Of a DNA stretch of 64,000 bases, positions 43,985-55,040 are shown piece by piece. Position 1 is the stretch's first letter. Every line of letters begins with the position of its first letter. This DNA is from Epiperipatus broadwayi (lineage: Eukaryota > Onychophora > Udeonychophora > Euonychophora > Peripatidae). The translations under genes and the position numbers were made by a program. The notes under the pieces were generated by a model that worked only from the letters and a program-made list of their open reading frames with translations, was not told the origin of the DNA and did no database searches. Location: the NCBI GenBank assembly GCA_028023455.1, contig JAQFVV010000002.1, positions 33,913,706 through 33,977,705 of the forward strand. Direction: 5' to 3'.

Positions 43985-45555
43985 TGTAAACACACACACA
44001 CTCAAGCAATGTAAAATACTTTATTTTATTTTCTTACAACTTATGATAAAAAATAGATATAGTTTTCTTTCCATACTTTCTAAAATACACTTGTAAAATA
44101 AAATATTAATATGTCTAATTAAATAGTTTAAGGCTTTAACATAATTTACTAAAATAATATTCTCTAAAAATGAAAAATAATATGCCATTATAAATATCAA
44201 TAAATAATTTATACTTGTATATGCCGCGGGGGTAACTAAAAAGGGATATTTTAAATTATAATTGTAGTAAAAGTAAAAGCTTATAGAAATAATTTTGAGA
44301 AAGATTAAATGCTCGACTTCTAAGCTAATGTAAATTACATTGTTCTCGTAAGACACGCACACACGTATGCATCCAAGGTGTGAATGAATATAAGTTTGTT
44401 AACTGAGATTGCAATATGAGATTGCCTAAACATATGATTGCCTCAAGCACATGGATTGAGTTGGACACGGACCCCAACGACAACTCTAAGAACATGGAAC
44501 TCTGGGGGGAGATTCGATCCTCAGATAAGATCCAACCCATATAAATATCAAGCAAAATCTAAAGAGAGCAGTTAAATTGTCATTTTTTCAAATTCCTTTT
44601 ATTCAGTTCAAGTCAAATTTCAATTTAATTCAACGTAAAAATTTCCTTCAAATAAAAAATCTTTTTATTTCGTTTGTGCTATCCGTATTCAAGATGATCG
44701 CTGTGAAATTAATATCTAGAGCGTCGATTGTCATGAGGGGCTAGGAAACCCTTCAGTGATTGATCGACGCTCTGCCACCAGAACATCTCCGTCGCTATGA
44801 ATACTTAACAATATTACCATCTGAAATTAGTGCTCCAGCCATTCCAATAATGTTCCGTGAAATATATGAATCGTCCATACTTATTACGCTCAACTTTCAA
44901 AGAAATGAATCATTCCATTATGGAAAACATCATCTCCCAAGTTCAAACCATCACTTACTTAGAAGCAGCGGAAGACTAAGCCAAAATCCTAGGTAAACAC
45001 TTTATTTTTTTATGCTTTCATTCATTCCATACGTAAACTTTTAAAAAGGCAATCTCATAAGTAACTAACTTTGATTTTCGTAAATTAAACTATAAAATGT
45101 TCCGTAATTCATTATATTTAAAACTTATTATTGTAACTTATTATTGTAATCTCAACCTTCGTAAAATCGAACATTATGCAATCCCTCAAATTTAGAAATC
45201 AGGACTTTCAAATATGAACTTTGACCCTAATTAATATTTTATAAGTTATAACACTTACCTTCAAAATCTAAAATGAAATTTATATTCTATCATCCATATT
45301 TTATGATATATAATATGTTCTTTTCTGTGCGAATGCATAAATGCGTGTGTGTGCGTGTAAATAAAACTTTTAATCAATATTGCTTTTTTTATATTCAATA
45401 AATTTGTTCAGTATTTAAACAAGTCGAGCATTTCTCAAATCATTTCCTATAATTAAATCTTTATTTTATATTTTCGTTTTGATTATTAATAAAGTTATCA
45501 TTTATTCATATAATTAATTATATTACTTTAGATTTATCTTTCTTAACCTTTGTTT
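43985..45555. other. GC-richer unidentified block with weak coding-like frame
   Basis: Patches at 44220-44240, 44430-44540 and 44690-44990 are GC- and CpG-richer than the window. A 78-codon frame (44760-44996) reads DALPPEHLRRYEYLTILPSE and ends near a CCTAGGTAAAC donor-like site. I do not recognise it. GAGATTCGATCCTC (~44511) resembles a pol III B box. Together with the LTR-like block at 45.6-46.2 kb this could be a degraded LTR retrotransposon, but no protease, RT or integrase motif is present. Confidence 0.3.
44718..44773. repeat. Perfect 11-bp inverted repeat hairpin
   Basis: AGAGCGTCGAT (44718-44728) and ATCGACGCTCT (44763-44773), with a 34-base loop, GC-rich in AT-rich surroundings. 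Function unknown. Confidence 0.75.
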
Positions 45556-45559
45556 CTTT

Positions 45560-46175
45560 TTTTTGTAAAATGTCATTTACAAACATCGTGCCGTAAGTCA
45601 CGATGTTTATTTATTTATTCCGTAGTTAAGATAGATTTAAGATTTGGGAGGGCCTATTATAAAAAATATAAATAAATGTCAATAAATTATAAGTAAAGAT
45701 GGAGTAAATAATTCTACCGGACGGTATGATATGGGGGGATGATATTATAGCTTCTAATTGTTTCGAGACATAAACGAATTATCGTATTGGTTCCAAATAA
45801 CCAATGACCAGGTCCAATGCTTGGATCAACCTATTAATCAATCAAGCGTCTTATCCATTAGTTAATATAGCGTCTTTTACCAGAAGAGTAATTTAGAAAT
45901 AATTACATCGCGACCCTGAGTGACCCTATTGGTCCATGCTGGGAGTTTGAGCTTGTGGGCGGGATTAGACTTCGAAATCATTTTGATATGACGTAAGGTG
46001 ATGCGAGAAGTTAAATTGTAATTAAATTATCGTATCTGGCACCCCCTTGTATTGAGAGTGAACAATTATCGATATAAGAAAATAAATAAAGCTTTACGCT
46101 ATGTCATGTTTGTTTCGGAGCTCTCGATCTCTTTTAGGAACGTACGGATACAGATAAATAGGGCGTACGGTAACA

Positions 46176-46176
<1 letters not shown>
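45560..46176 (+). repeat. Candidate solo LTR
   Basis: A GC/CpG-richer block opens with the inverted repeat CATCGTG/CACGATG (45586-45608). It contains CTATTGGTCCATG (CCAAT-like) and GTGGGCGGGAT (GC-box-like), then AATAAATAAAGCTTTACGC (polyA-signal-like), and ends ~100 bp later at GGGCGTACGGTAACA. The order of promoter elements, polyA signal and a terminal CA is that of an LTR. No target duplication or second LTR could be identified, so this is tentative. Confidence 0.4.
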
Positions 46177-46189
<13 letters not shown>

Positions 46190-46206
<17 letters not shown>

Positions 46207-46400
46207 GGAGATGATTATCTGGACCCACTAATGAGTGCTGGTTCAGCACAAAATACATACATGGGTGATTATTTAGTTTTTCTACATGGGTTTTTCATGT
46301 GTGTAAGTAGTATGGAATAATGTGGATAGTTGAAGGGTGCTTGAAAGTCTATGTTCAAATCCCTTAAGTTACAATTAAGTTCAAGGTATATGAAGAATGC
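46190..46400 (+). repeat. HH-C repeat, forward fragment
   Basis: Core at 46213-46268: CTAATGA, perfect stem II GTGCT/AGCAC, AAAA (two core errors), then the tRNA-like end with GTGCTTGAAAGTCTATGTTC at ~46340. Confidence 0.7.
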
Positions 46401-46544
46401 CTGTATTTCATATTTTATGTATTTAAATATTATATATACATTACCATATATAACTTTTATGTAAAGTGCTTCATTTACATATGTAGAATTTCTAAACATA
46501 ACACAATGAGGCTTGGTTTATATAATCGAATATAACAGAAGTAA

Positions 46545-47328
46545 TCATCATCATCAACCATTATCAATCCATTGCAGGATGAATGTCTCTCCAAGTTCAA
46601 TCCATCTTTTTCTATCTTTAGCTTCTCTTCTCCACATCACCCCTGCACACTTTCTTATTTCATCCATCCATCTCAATGTGGTCGCTTTCTGGGTCTTTTA
46701 CAATCTCTTGGAATCCAGTTTAAAATTTCAATTGTCCATCTATTATCATCTCTTCTAGCAATATTTCCAGCCCAACTCCACTTCACTCTTTTAACTTTTT
46801 CAATGAGGTCAGTAACACCTGTTTGTTTTCTTACCCATACATTGCATTTTCGATCTCTTCTTGTTACTCCCAACATGCATCTCTCCATACTTCTTTGAGT
46901 GGTCTGAAGTCTCTGTATTGCTCTTTTATTAAGTGTCCAAGTCTCAAATCCATAAGTAAGAACTGGCAAAACACATTTATTAAAAATCTTCCTTTTCAAA
47001 CACATAGGCATATTTCCTTTTAGTATCAAGTTATTTCTACCAAAAGCACTCCAACCAAGTTTAATTCTATGATTAATTTCGTCCATTATGTTTCCATCTG
47101 TATTAATAATCTGACCAAGGTATTTGTAACTGTTAACTTCTTCTAACTCATCATAATCAATCTTATTAATAATCTGACCATGGTATTTGTAACTGTTAAC
47201 TTCTTCTAACTCATCATAATCAATCTTTATTTTCATATTTTGAGAAAATCTATTAAACATTACTTTAGTCTTTTTAACATTTATCTTTAGTCCTACTTTC
47301 CTACTTTCACCTGATAACTCCTGCAACA

Positions 47329-47330
<2 letters not shown>
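46545..47330 (-). pseudogene. RTE-like LINE, RT C-terminal region, 5'-truncated
   Basis: Frame 47380-46673 on the reverse strand reads VGLKINVKKTKVMFNRFSQ, YKYLGQIINTDG, EINHRIKLGWSAFGRNNLIL, KRKIFNKCVLPVLTYGFETW, RSMERCMLGVTRRDRKCN and WAGNIARRDDNRWTIEIL. This is the conserved C-terminal part of the animal 'endonuclease-reverse transcriptase' LINEs. The catalytic FADD region is missing (5' truncation). The last part, to ~46545, ends in the family's 3' tail (GATGATGAT on the reverse strand). A 63-bp in-frame tandem duplication is present (separate entry). Confidence 0.85.
47103..47228 (-). repeat. 63-bp in-frame tandem duplication within the LINE
   Basis: 47103-47165 and 47166-47228 are almost identical. 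They encode KIDYDELEEVNSYKY-GQIIN twice, adding 21 codons without breaking the frame. Confidence 0.9.
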
Positions 47331-47362
<32 letters not shown>

Positions 47363-47473
47363 TGAAATGAAGATTTTCACGGGTTGTATATATAAAATAC
47401 ATATTTTGCGGGTTCATCCATGTTAAAAAAATTTTAATATTAATAATCCAACATTTCAACTTGGTCACACAAG

Positions 47474-48225
47474 TCATCTACTGGAAGATAAAAGATAGAA
47501 AGATGGTTGTAGAGGCACTACAATCACTGATTTGAATAAACGAATAGCAAAAATGTTAAATTTAAGAATGTTTTTTAAAAAATCTTTCCAAATAGGAGGA
47601 AGTTTGCATGTATCATCTCGCTTATTGATACAATCTGGCCTTTTAAGTATCTCAATGGCTTCTCTAATTTTGCACTGGTAGAGATTATCACATCTGGATA
47701 TGATCCTGGTACTAGAAAAATCAATTTTATGACCTGAATCTATAGTATGGAGTGAGAGTGCTGATGATGATGAGTGTTGTTTAACTGTATTAGCATGCTC
47801 ATCTCTCCTAACACTGATGTGACGATTACTCATACCTATGTAAGAAGCTTTACAATTTTTACATGAGATTTGATAGACACCATGAGATTCAAGAGGGATT
47901 GAATCCTTAGGCTTGGTTATTATATTGCTGATCTTTTGATAAGCAGAAAATGCTGTATCTATATTATAGCATTTTATTATACGTCTGATACTGTCTGTAG
48001 TTCCTTTTACATATGGAACACAAATCCTAATAGCTGATTTATCATCTTTTTGTTTCCTATTTTGTTCACTTTGGGCTTGAAATAAGGCTATTTTTATAAA
48101 CTTATAATTATAACTATTTGCTAATAAAACACTATTAATATGATTTATTTCTTTTTTCAGATGTGTCTTATCTGAAAGGTTAATTGCTCTATTTAAAAGA
48201 GTCTTGGCTACAGAAACTATCTGAG
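47474..48225 (-). pseudogene. PLE-1 left arm: linker + GIY-YIG endonuclease
   Basis: Reverse strand. Frame 47833-47474 begins MSNRHISVRRDEHANAVKQH and continues HTIDSGHKIDFSSTRII, CKIREAIEILKRPDCIN and LPPIWKDFL, the C-terminal part of the GIY-YIG domain. Upstream on the same strand the SCKNCKASYIGM core and the CVPYVKGTTDRI segment can be read through to 48225. RT is absent, so it cannot act alone. Confidence 0.85.
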
Positions 48226-48955
48226 TTGGGTGATGATGTCCATTCCTCTCAGATAGTTTCTGTAGCTAAAACTCTTTTAAATAGAGCAATTAACCTTTCA
48301 GATAAGTCACATCTGAAAGAAGAAATAAAGCATATTAATAGTGTTTTATTAGCAAATAGTTATAATTATACATTTATAAAAAAAAAAAGCTTATTTCAAG
48401 CCCAAAATGAACAAAATAGGAAACAAAAAGATGATAAATCAGCTATTAGGATTTGTGTTCCATATGTAAAAGGAACTACAGATAGAATTGGACGTATATT
48501 AAAATGCTATAATATAGATACAGCATTTTCTACTCATCAAAAAATCAGCAATATAATAACCAAGCCTAAGGATTCAATCCCTCTTGAATCTCAGGGTGTT
48601 TATCAAATCTCATGTAAAAATTGTAAAGCTTCTTACATAGGTATGAGTAATCGTCACATCAGTGTTAGGAGAGATGAGCATGCTAATGCAGTTAAACAAC
48701 ACTTATCATCATCAACACTCTCACTCCATACTATAGATTCAGGTCATAAAATTGATTTTTTCTAGTACCAGGATCATATCCAGATGTGATAATCTCTACC
48801 AGTGCAAAATTAGAGAAGCCATTGAGATACTTAAAAGGCCAGATTGTATCAATAAGCGAGATGATACATATAAACTTCCTCCTATTTGGAAAGATTTTTT
48901 TAAAAAAACATTCTTAAATTTAACATTTTTGCTATTGGTGGAACTTTAACGTTTT
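48184..48955 (+). pseudogene. PLE-1 right arm: linker + GIY-YIG endonuclease
   Basis: Frame 48184-48765 (193 codons; its first ~20 cross the palindrome loop) carries SVAKTLLNRAINLSDKSHLK, AIRICVPYVKGTTDRIGRIL, YQISCKNCKASYIGMSNRHI and RRDEHANAVKQH. A single extra T near 48758 shifts the frame; 48752-48949 then gives STRIISRCDNLYQCKIREAI and LPPIWKDFF. Apart from that one shift the endonuclease region is intact, so it is fairly young. Confidence 0.88.
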
Positions 48956-49099
48956 TTTCAAATCAGTGATTGTAGCGCCTCTACAACCATTTTTCTACCT
49001 TGTATCATCCAGTAGATGACTTGTGTGACCAAATCGAAACGTCTGAATATTAATATTAAATTTTTTAAACACAGATGAACCCGCAAAATATATATTTTA

Positions 49100-49640
49100 T
49101 ATATATAATCATATAGAACTTTTATCATAAGATGCTATATTTGCATACGTAGAATTTCTATTTTATTTTTTAAGGTATAGTAAATCGGAAAACATTTTTT
49201 ATTTAGTTTTAGTTTCAATAAATAAATAATGCTAAATTTTAATCTTACATAAGAACTTTTTATTTTTATATACTATAATATATTGAACTTATAACAAACT
49301 CAATTTACTTTTTTTTTATTGTTGTAGAAATGTAAATTCATCTATGCCTTAAACGGGTATATATCTCGACTGCTAAAACAAATCATAGATATTCTCATAC
49401 ATAATTCATTTGGTAAATCTTTTTTTCTCCATAAATATATTCTTAGTTTTATAAATAAATAGACTTACTTTTTTTAAAAATATGTAATCTTCTCTTTGAA
49501 AATTGATATTAAATATGATTTTTAAAGTTTAATATAAAAATGTTCAAACGGTAACCTTATTTTGTTATTTTATTGGATTGATTTTACAATAGTTGTGAAT
49601 AACAGTTTTTATATTTTACTGGAATTAATGGTCTGTAATA
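49100..49640. other. AT-rich stretch, nothing recognised
   Basis: No supported feature. Confidence 0.45.
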
Positions 49641-49654
49641 TATATATATATTTT

Positions 49655-49980
49655 AAGAAGAGATCGAAAACGCAATACATAGGGAAGAACAACAAACAAG
49701 TATTACTGACATTGATGAAAGAATTAAAAAAACTAAAGTGGAGTTGAGTTGGGCATATAACTAGAAGAAATAGATGAACAATTGAAATCTTAAATTGGAT
49801 TCCAAAATAGTATAGAAGACCCAGAAAGAGACCATATGTGAGATGGATGGATGAAATATGAAAAGTGTGCTGGGCTGATGTGAAAAAGAGAGGGTAAAGA
49901 TCGGAGAAGATGGATTGAACTTGGAAAGACCTTCATCCTGCAGTGGATTGATAATGGTTGACAATGATGATGACATCGAA
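49655..49980 (+). pseudogene. RTE-like LINE, extreme C-terminus and 3' end
   Basis: Reads KELKKLKWS, stop, VGHITRRN, TIEILNWIP, RRPRKRPYVRWMDEI, then WTWKDLHPAVD and a GATGATGACA tail. Same family as the 46.5-kb copy. Several stops. Confidence 0.75.
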
Positions 49981-50920
49981 TCTAAATATTAATTTTCTAT
50001 TGCTACATATTTTAATACATATCTAGTAATCATGCGCATACCTTTGCCATAATTATTACTGAGTAATAATAATCAGAAATGCCATTTTACTTTGATTTAT
50101 ATATATATAATGAAACATTATCGAATAAATTTGGCTTAATTTGGTGAAGAAGTCGAGTACTATAAAAAATTAATGTATTAAAAAACCAATATTCTCCCTA
50201 AATAAAATTCCTTTAAAACTAAATGAAAATTTAAAAATATATGTTTTATTAATAAATATTTTTAATTATAAAATAGTAATAAATAAAAATAAAATTTTAC
50301 AACATGTGCATATTCATACCATTTGAACGCATGCATGCACACGTGAAAAAAAAATATTTTTAAATTTTTATTTACAAGATAGACAGCTGGTGGCGTAACA
50401 TTAAAAACATATATTACTTTTTTTGGGGGGAGAGGGGAGATCAATAGGAAATGTATTATTTTAGAAGAGCTCTAACCATAATTATAATCAAACGAAATGA
50501 AAATCGTTGATAATTTGACAGACTGAAATAAATATAAAATGTGATTTATTGAATAGCCTAAATGCCATAGCAACCTAAATGGATTAGGACTACATTCGAT
50601 TCAGGTATTTACAACACAAACAACTATTAATTTTATATCATCTATAACAAGAATATACCCACATTTAGAAGTCACCCTTAAAATAACACCTACAGATACA
50701 CCTACTCCGTACATAAAATATTTGCATACAATCTTCGAACCTATTAAATCAATATTAACCCTAATATAACTTTACCACAAGACAAATTATGCTATTGGAA
50801 TTCATATATATTTCTACACACAAACACAAATTATAACTTACACTTACCATTCTAGGCATTAATAATAAGCAGCTAATACGTAGATTTAAATATTGAACAT
50901 TAGAGCCCAATTATTTTGAT
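49981..50920. other. AT-rich stretch, nothing recognised
   Basis: No supported feature. Confidence 0.45.
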
Positions 50921-50924
50921 TTTT

Positions 50925-51358
50925 GTTCAAAATGAACATGTGGTTATTACCATCACTACATTTTATGAGATATAAGAGAAACATACTTAATATTGATAGT
51001 ATATGTAAGTTGTGCCATAGATCAGAAGAGAACCAAAAACATATATTCTTTGAGTTTAGTAGTCTACAATACATGTAATCATATATTACAAAAATTTATC
51101 AGGAAAAGAGAATGCCATTATAAGTTCAATTATAGTCTTTTTCCAAATGCCTGCTTCACAGAAACAAGAAGTACAACATTTGTACGGTATACAGCATTAT
51201 GGTGCACAAGGTGCACTTATTTTTACCATAGAAATGCAAGAAATTTTAACACTTTTAAAAACAAATTAGGGACAATAAAACAAAAAGATAAAAAAATCAC
51301 CCCATCAGACATATTCTCAGCCGTTTGGTTATTTATCCATCAGTGCTGTAACCTCTAA
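50925..51358 (+). pseudogene. Non-LTR retrotransposon C-terminal zinc-finger remnant
   Basis: 50941-51079 reads WLLPSLHFMRYKRNILNID, then SICKLCHRSEENQKHIFFEF, a C-x2-C ... E ... H zf-RVT-like pattern (last Cys lost). After a stop and frameshift the frame 50993-51358 ends KKITPSDIFSAVWLFIHQCC. A separate lineage or a diverged copy of the 27.5-kb one. Confidence 0.55.
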
Positions 51359-51360
51359 TG

Positions 51361-52132
51361 TGAGGGTGGGAAACTTTTTCATCAGTGGACTGAATAAAAT
51401 TTTTGTACAATAATGCAGGTAGAATAGATTGAGTGATTTAACAAAAAAAATCAGAACCTAAAAAATGTTATATATTACTTGAATTACCAAATTATCAATG
51501 TATTTTTTAAAAAAAAGTAAATACAATATTTAAACACTTAAATAGAAATCGATTATAGATAGGTACAGATAAGAACTACAATTTGGAAGAGTTTTTATTT
51601 TGTTGTTTATGCAAACAACATATTAATTTTTCTGCTTCAATTTTCATTTGTTCCGGTGAAAATAGTTTATATTTTACAAAATGTTTTGTTGAAAAATGCA
51701 TATCATGCACCAATATTATTTTTTTCAATAAGAAGTTAAACCCAAAGGCACTTCATTTGATTGATGCTACAATAATAATTAGGAAATAACACTTGATACT
51801 GCACAAAAAACAGAAATTAATGTTGTTTGCGATGTGATTCCTCCCATATTTTTATATTTTGTAATATAAAATTGGTATTTTACAAGTTATGATTAAATTT
51901 ATGCAAGTTATGATAAAAAATTTTAATTTTTACAATTAGTATTTTATATTTCTCATGGCATTAGGATAAAGTTAACATTATATGAACATGTGAGTGATAG
52001 GCATAGAGATTGCGGTTTACAGTGAGTGTATTCAGATATGGATTTTCTGTATTTAAGCATTTATGGAATGGGCCATATTCAACACTGTCATATTCTGAAT
52101 GTGGCCATTGAGCCAACTGTTGCCCATCCCTG
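51361..52132. mobile_element. hAT-type non-autonomous element, 772 bp
   Basis: Left end TGAGGGTGGGAAACT and right end (reverse strand) CAGGGATGGGCAACA are related hAT-type termini (10 of 15 matching). The flanks CTCTAATG (51353-51360) and CTCTAGCG (52133-52140) match at 6 of 8 positions, consistent with an 8-bp duplication. No transposase motif is seen in the interior frames. The element follows directly on the LINE remnant's last codons. Confidence 0.6.
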
Positions 52133-52324
52133 CTCTAGCGAGATGTATTTTCTGTTTCAAATTTTATCGTAAATGTTTTTAATAATAGCATAATTCACTG
52201 AATGTGATTGAAAATACTTATTGCGGTATTCTTTGATTAGTTTTGTGTTATTTGTTTTCTTTTAAAGTGAAATATCTATATATTAATTCTAATATTCTCA
52301 CTGGATAAATGATGAATTCATAGT

Positions 52325-52683
52325 TATTAAAACTGGCAAAACTCTCCATACAATAGTGCCACTCAGTGCAAGCCAGAGTAATCAATGGATGCCAGAAGGC
52401 TTGTGCATAAAATTCCTATCTGGTGCCCCCTCATCCAATATCCCCAGACTAATTTCTAGCTTGTGGTTTTTGTCAATAAGGAGCCTTGGATCTGAGAGCC
52501 ACAAGCTAGAAACCAGTCTGGGAATATTGGATGAGTAGGCACTAGATAGGGATTTTATGCACAAACCTTCTGGAATCCATTGATTACTCTGGCTTGGACT
52601 GAGTGACACTACAGTATGGAGAGTTTTACCTGTTTTAATAACAGTTATGAGCAACCATAAGAAATGGTGATCATGTGATGATA
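52325..52683 (+). mobile_element. HH-A repeat with 10-bp duplication and matching empty site
   Basis: A 359-bp HH-A copy, from TATTAAAACTGGCAAAACTC to the tail GGTGATCATGTGATGAT, inserted in another repeat. AATTCATAGT occurs on both sides (52315-52324 and 52684-52693) and only once in the related uninterrupted sequence at ~40471-40480. A reverse core at 52488-52441 is degraded (TTGACAA, GAAAT). The right half keeps GAAACCAGTCTGGG. Confidence 0.85.
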
Positions 52684-52693
52684 AATTCATAGT

Positions 52694-52930
52694 ATTTTTT
52701 CCTGAAGCTTCTGTGTAATAAAAATATAATAACTAAATAGCTGATGTTTCAGTACAATAATGACTACTTTCCTCAGAGCTTTTTATTCAAATCATAAAAA
52801 TCATAAGAAAGATTTGAGAAAGAAGAAGCTCTGAGGAAAATACTTGTTATTGTACTGAAATGTCAGCTATTTAGCTATTATATTTGTATTACATGGAAGC
52901 TCCCAGATATAATACTATGAATTCATATAT
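52694..52930. repeat. Inverted retroelement ends with hammerhead-like cores
   Basis: Arms ~52700-52780 and ~52835-52925 are inverted copies (TAACTAAATAGCTGATGTTT answers AAATGTCAGCTATTTAGCTA). Forward strand 52840-52890: stem I AGCT/AGCT, CTGAGGA, then a TAC/GTA hairpin, GAAA, T, GTC. Reverse strand 52785-52750: CTGAGGA, AGTA/TACT, GAAAC, ATC. In both there is an extra base between A9 and stem II, so they are hammerhead-like rather than canonical. Confidence 0.55.
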
Positions 52931-52954
52931 GTAAATATTAAAAGCCAATCAATA

Positions 52955-53035
52955 CTTAGAAAATCTCAATATCATTAATAATTAACAATTTCAAAGAGTT
53001 ATCAAGGCAACCTTCTTTTAACAATAAAAGTGAAG
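52955..53035 (-). repeat. Short dispersed repeat
   Basis: Third copy of the block at 5757: AACAATTTCAAAGAGTTATC then AAGGCAACCTTCTTTTAAC. Confidence 0.55.
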
Positions 53036-53289
53036 TCACTGCCTTCACTAATGGTCCATCTGTAGCTATAGATTTTCGTGAATAAAGTTCTTCTAAAACT
53101 AAATGCCATAAATATTATATAGAAAAATTTCACATCAAGATTAAATGATGGTTAACCACTTCATTCTACAAAAATCATTCCATGTGGCCCAATAAAAATG
53201 GCTTTCTGCAGCATCACTTTTCAATCATTGCATGTGTTACAGTTTAGCTATTCACCACAAGATGGTTTAATGTCCTAGCATGTCTTTTA

Positions 53290-53757
53290 ATCATTGTTGA
53301 TCCATTGCAGGATTAAGGACTCTCCAAGTTCAATCCATCTCCAATCTGTAGCCTCTCTTCTCAACATCACCCCTAGAACAATGCCTTATTTCATCTACCA
53401 ATATCTCATGTGATCTCTTTCTAGGTCTTTTAAATCCCTTGGAATCTAGTTTAAGATTTTAACTGTTCATCTATTATTGCCTCTTTTAATAATATGTTTA
53501 GCCCAACTCTATTTCAGTGTCTTAATCTTTTCAATGATGTCAATAAATCTGATTGTTCTCTCCCCTACATATTTCCTGTTTAATTTCTTCATCTTGCTTC
53601 TTACATCTTTCCATACTTCACTGAATGGTCTGAAGTCTCCATATTGTTCTTCTATTAAGTGTCCAAGTCTCAGATCCATAAGTAAGAACTGGTAGCACTC
53701 ATTTATTAAAAAACCTTCCTTTTCAAACACATAGGCATATTTTTTGAGAGGGAGCAA
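53290..53757 (-). pseudogene. RTE-like LINE, C-terminal remnant
   Basis: Reverse-strand remnant of the same family as 46.5 kb. CTTTTCAAACACATAGGCATA, GTGTCCAAGTCTCAGATCCAT and the 3' end CATTGCAGGATTAAGGACTC align with it on the same strand. The 82-codon frame here (53757-53509) is out of register with the ancestral one. Confidence 0.7.
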
Positions 53758-53759
53758 TA

Positions 53760-54235
53760 GTCATTATAATATAATTGAAACTATATATGACAATGAAGCC
53801 ATGCATTGCAAGAATGTTTTCAAGCACAGCGGCATTGAAGATGATCTATAATAGTACAAGTACACTGTCATATTCTATGTTGTGATTTATGATCCAGATT
53901 CACTAGTGACTTAACATTTTTATGGTGATTAGCTAAACTATACATGTATATCAATTTTAAATGGCACTATAGGCAGCTTGGAAAAAAATCTATCATCTTT
54001 TCACTAGACACTGAAGCTTAACTTTAGAAATAAAAAAAAGATAAGTATAAATATGCTAGTCTATAAAATTCAAACCACTCACAAAATTTCTGAACCAAGA
54101 GTGTAAATAATATTTCAATGCACATCTAGAAACTAAAATATATTTACTAAGATACCTTACTTTTTTGCAAATGTTATATTTGATAGCATATTGAATATAA
54201 AATATATTAAATAACCTCATCATTTTTCCACATTC
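53760..54235. other. AT-rich stretch, nothing recognised
   Basis: The last part (~54130-54235) resembles HH-D body sequence (CATTCTTTTAAAATCATATAA). Confidence 0.4.
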
Positions 54236-54239
54236 TTTT

Positions 54240-55040
54240 AAAATCATATAAATATAGGGGATTTGAACACAGATTTTCAAGCATCCTTCAACTATCCACA
54301 CTATCTCATACCCCTGATACACATGACCCACACACATGTAGAAAAGATAAATAATCATCAATATACATATTTCATACTGAACCAGCACTCATCGATTGGT
54401 CCAGATTATCGTCTCCCATTTATATATATATATAATCAGTGCTCCATTTATATTAAGATCGCAAATCTTCATACTTTAATGGACAGACTTTAATCTACTC
54501 CAACCTCCAACTTTTCAGCCATCCTTAATATTGAAAATCTGATAATGGAAAGCCTAAATCCCATTCAGCCATCCTTAATATTGAAAATCGGATGAAGGAA
54601 AGCATAAATCCCATGCTGATGCCAATATTATTCCCATGCCATGTTGACCTCAAGTCACTGTGACCCCATATATAGGACCTTATCCATTTAAATACATAGA
54701 AAAGGGATGGACAGGATGCAAGCTTAAGGTGTAAGATTTGAAATATAGGCATTCTTCATATACCTCTAAATATATGGAATTTTAACACAGACTTTCAAGC
54801 ACCATTCAATGATCCACATTATCTCATACCACTGATACACATGTAGAAAAAATAAATATATACATATTTTATGCTGAAACATCACTCATCAGTTGATCCA
54901 GCTTTCACACATATATATAATCTTTGCTCAGTTTATATTAAAATAGCAAATCTTCATACTTCAATGGACAGGCTTCAATCTACTCCAACCCCCAACTCTT
55001 CAGCCATCCATACCATTGAAAATCTGATGAATTGCTATCT
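54240..55040 (-). repeat. HH-C repeat, head-to-tail reverse units
   Basis: Units start at ~54252 (GGGGATTTGAACACAGATTT) and ~54776. Cores at 54412-54352 (TCGATGA, GAAA and stems otherwise perfect) and 54900-54851 (CTGATGA, AAAA) are ~500 bp apart. The first unit contains a ~40-bp internal duplication (CAGCCATCCTTAATATTGAA twice, ~54517 and ~54566), which explains the longer spacing. Confidence 0.8.

Larger units (their letters stand above)
47388..49097. repeat. PLE-1 inverted dimer (1.7-kb palindrome)
   Basis: Arms 47388-48225 (reverse) and 48248-49097 (forward) are near-identical inverted copies of the 3' part of PLE-1, joined by a 22-base loop (48226-48247). Both start at the same point of the coding region, CTCAGATAGTTTCTGTAGC, and end at GATGAACCCGCAAAATAT. 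The left arm reads ~20 bases further upstream (CATCATCACCCAACTCAG). The outer ends hold hammerhead-like words (CAAATCGAAACGTCTGAA at ~49034). Confidence 0.9.

Noticed and set aside
44021-44362. 113-codon reverse frame, hydrophobic, as a membrane protein
   Set aside because: Ile/Tyr/Phe richness follows from AT-rich DNA; no recognisable family or start context.
54056-54388. 110-codon reverse frame
   Set aside because: It runs from AT-rich DNA into the HH-C repeat and has no motif.
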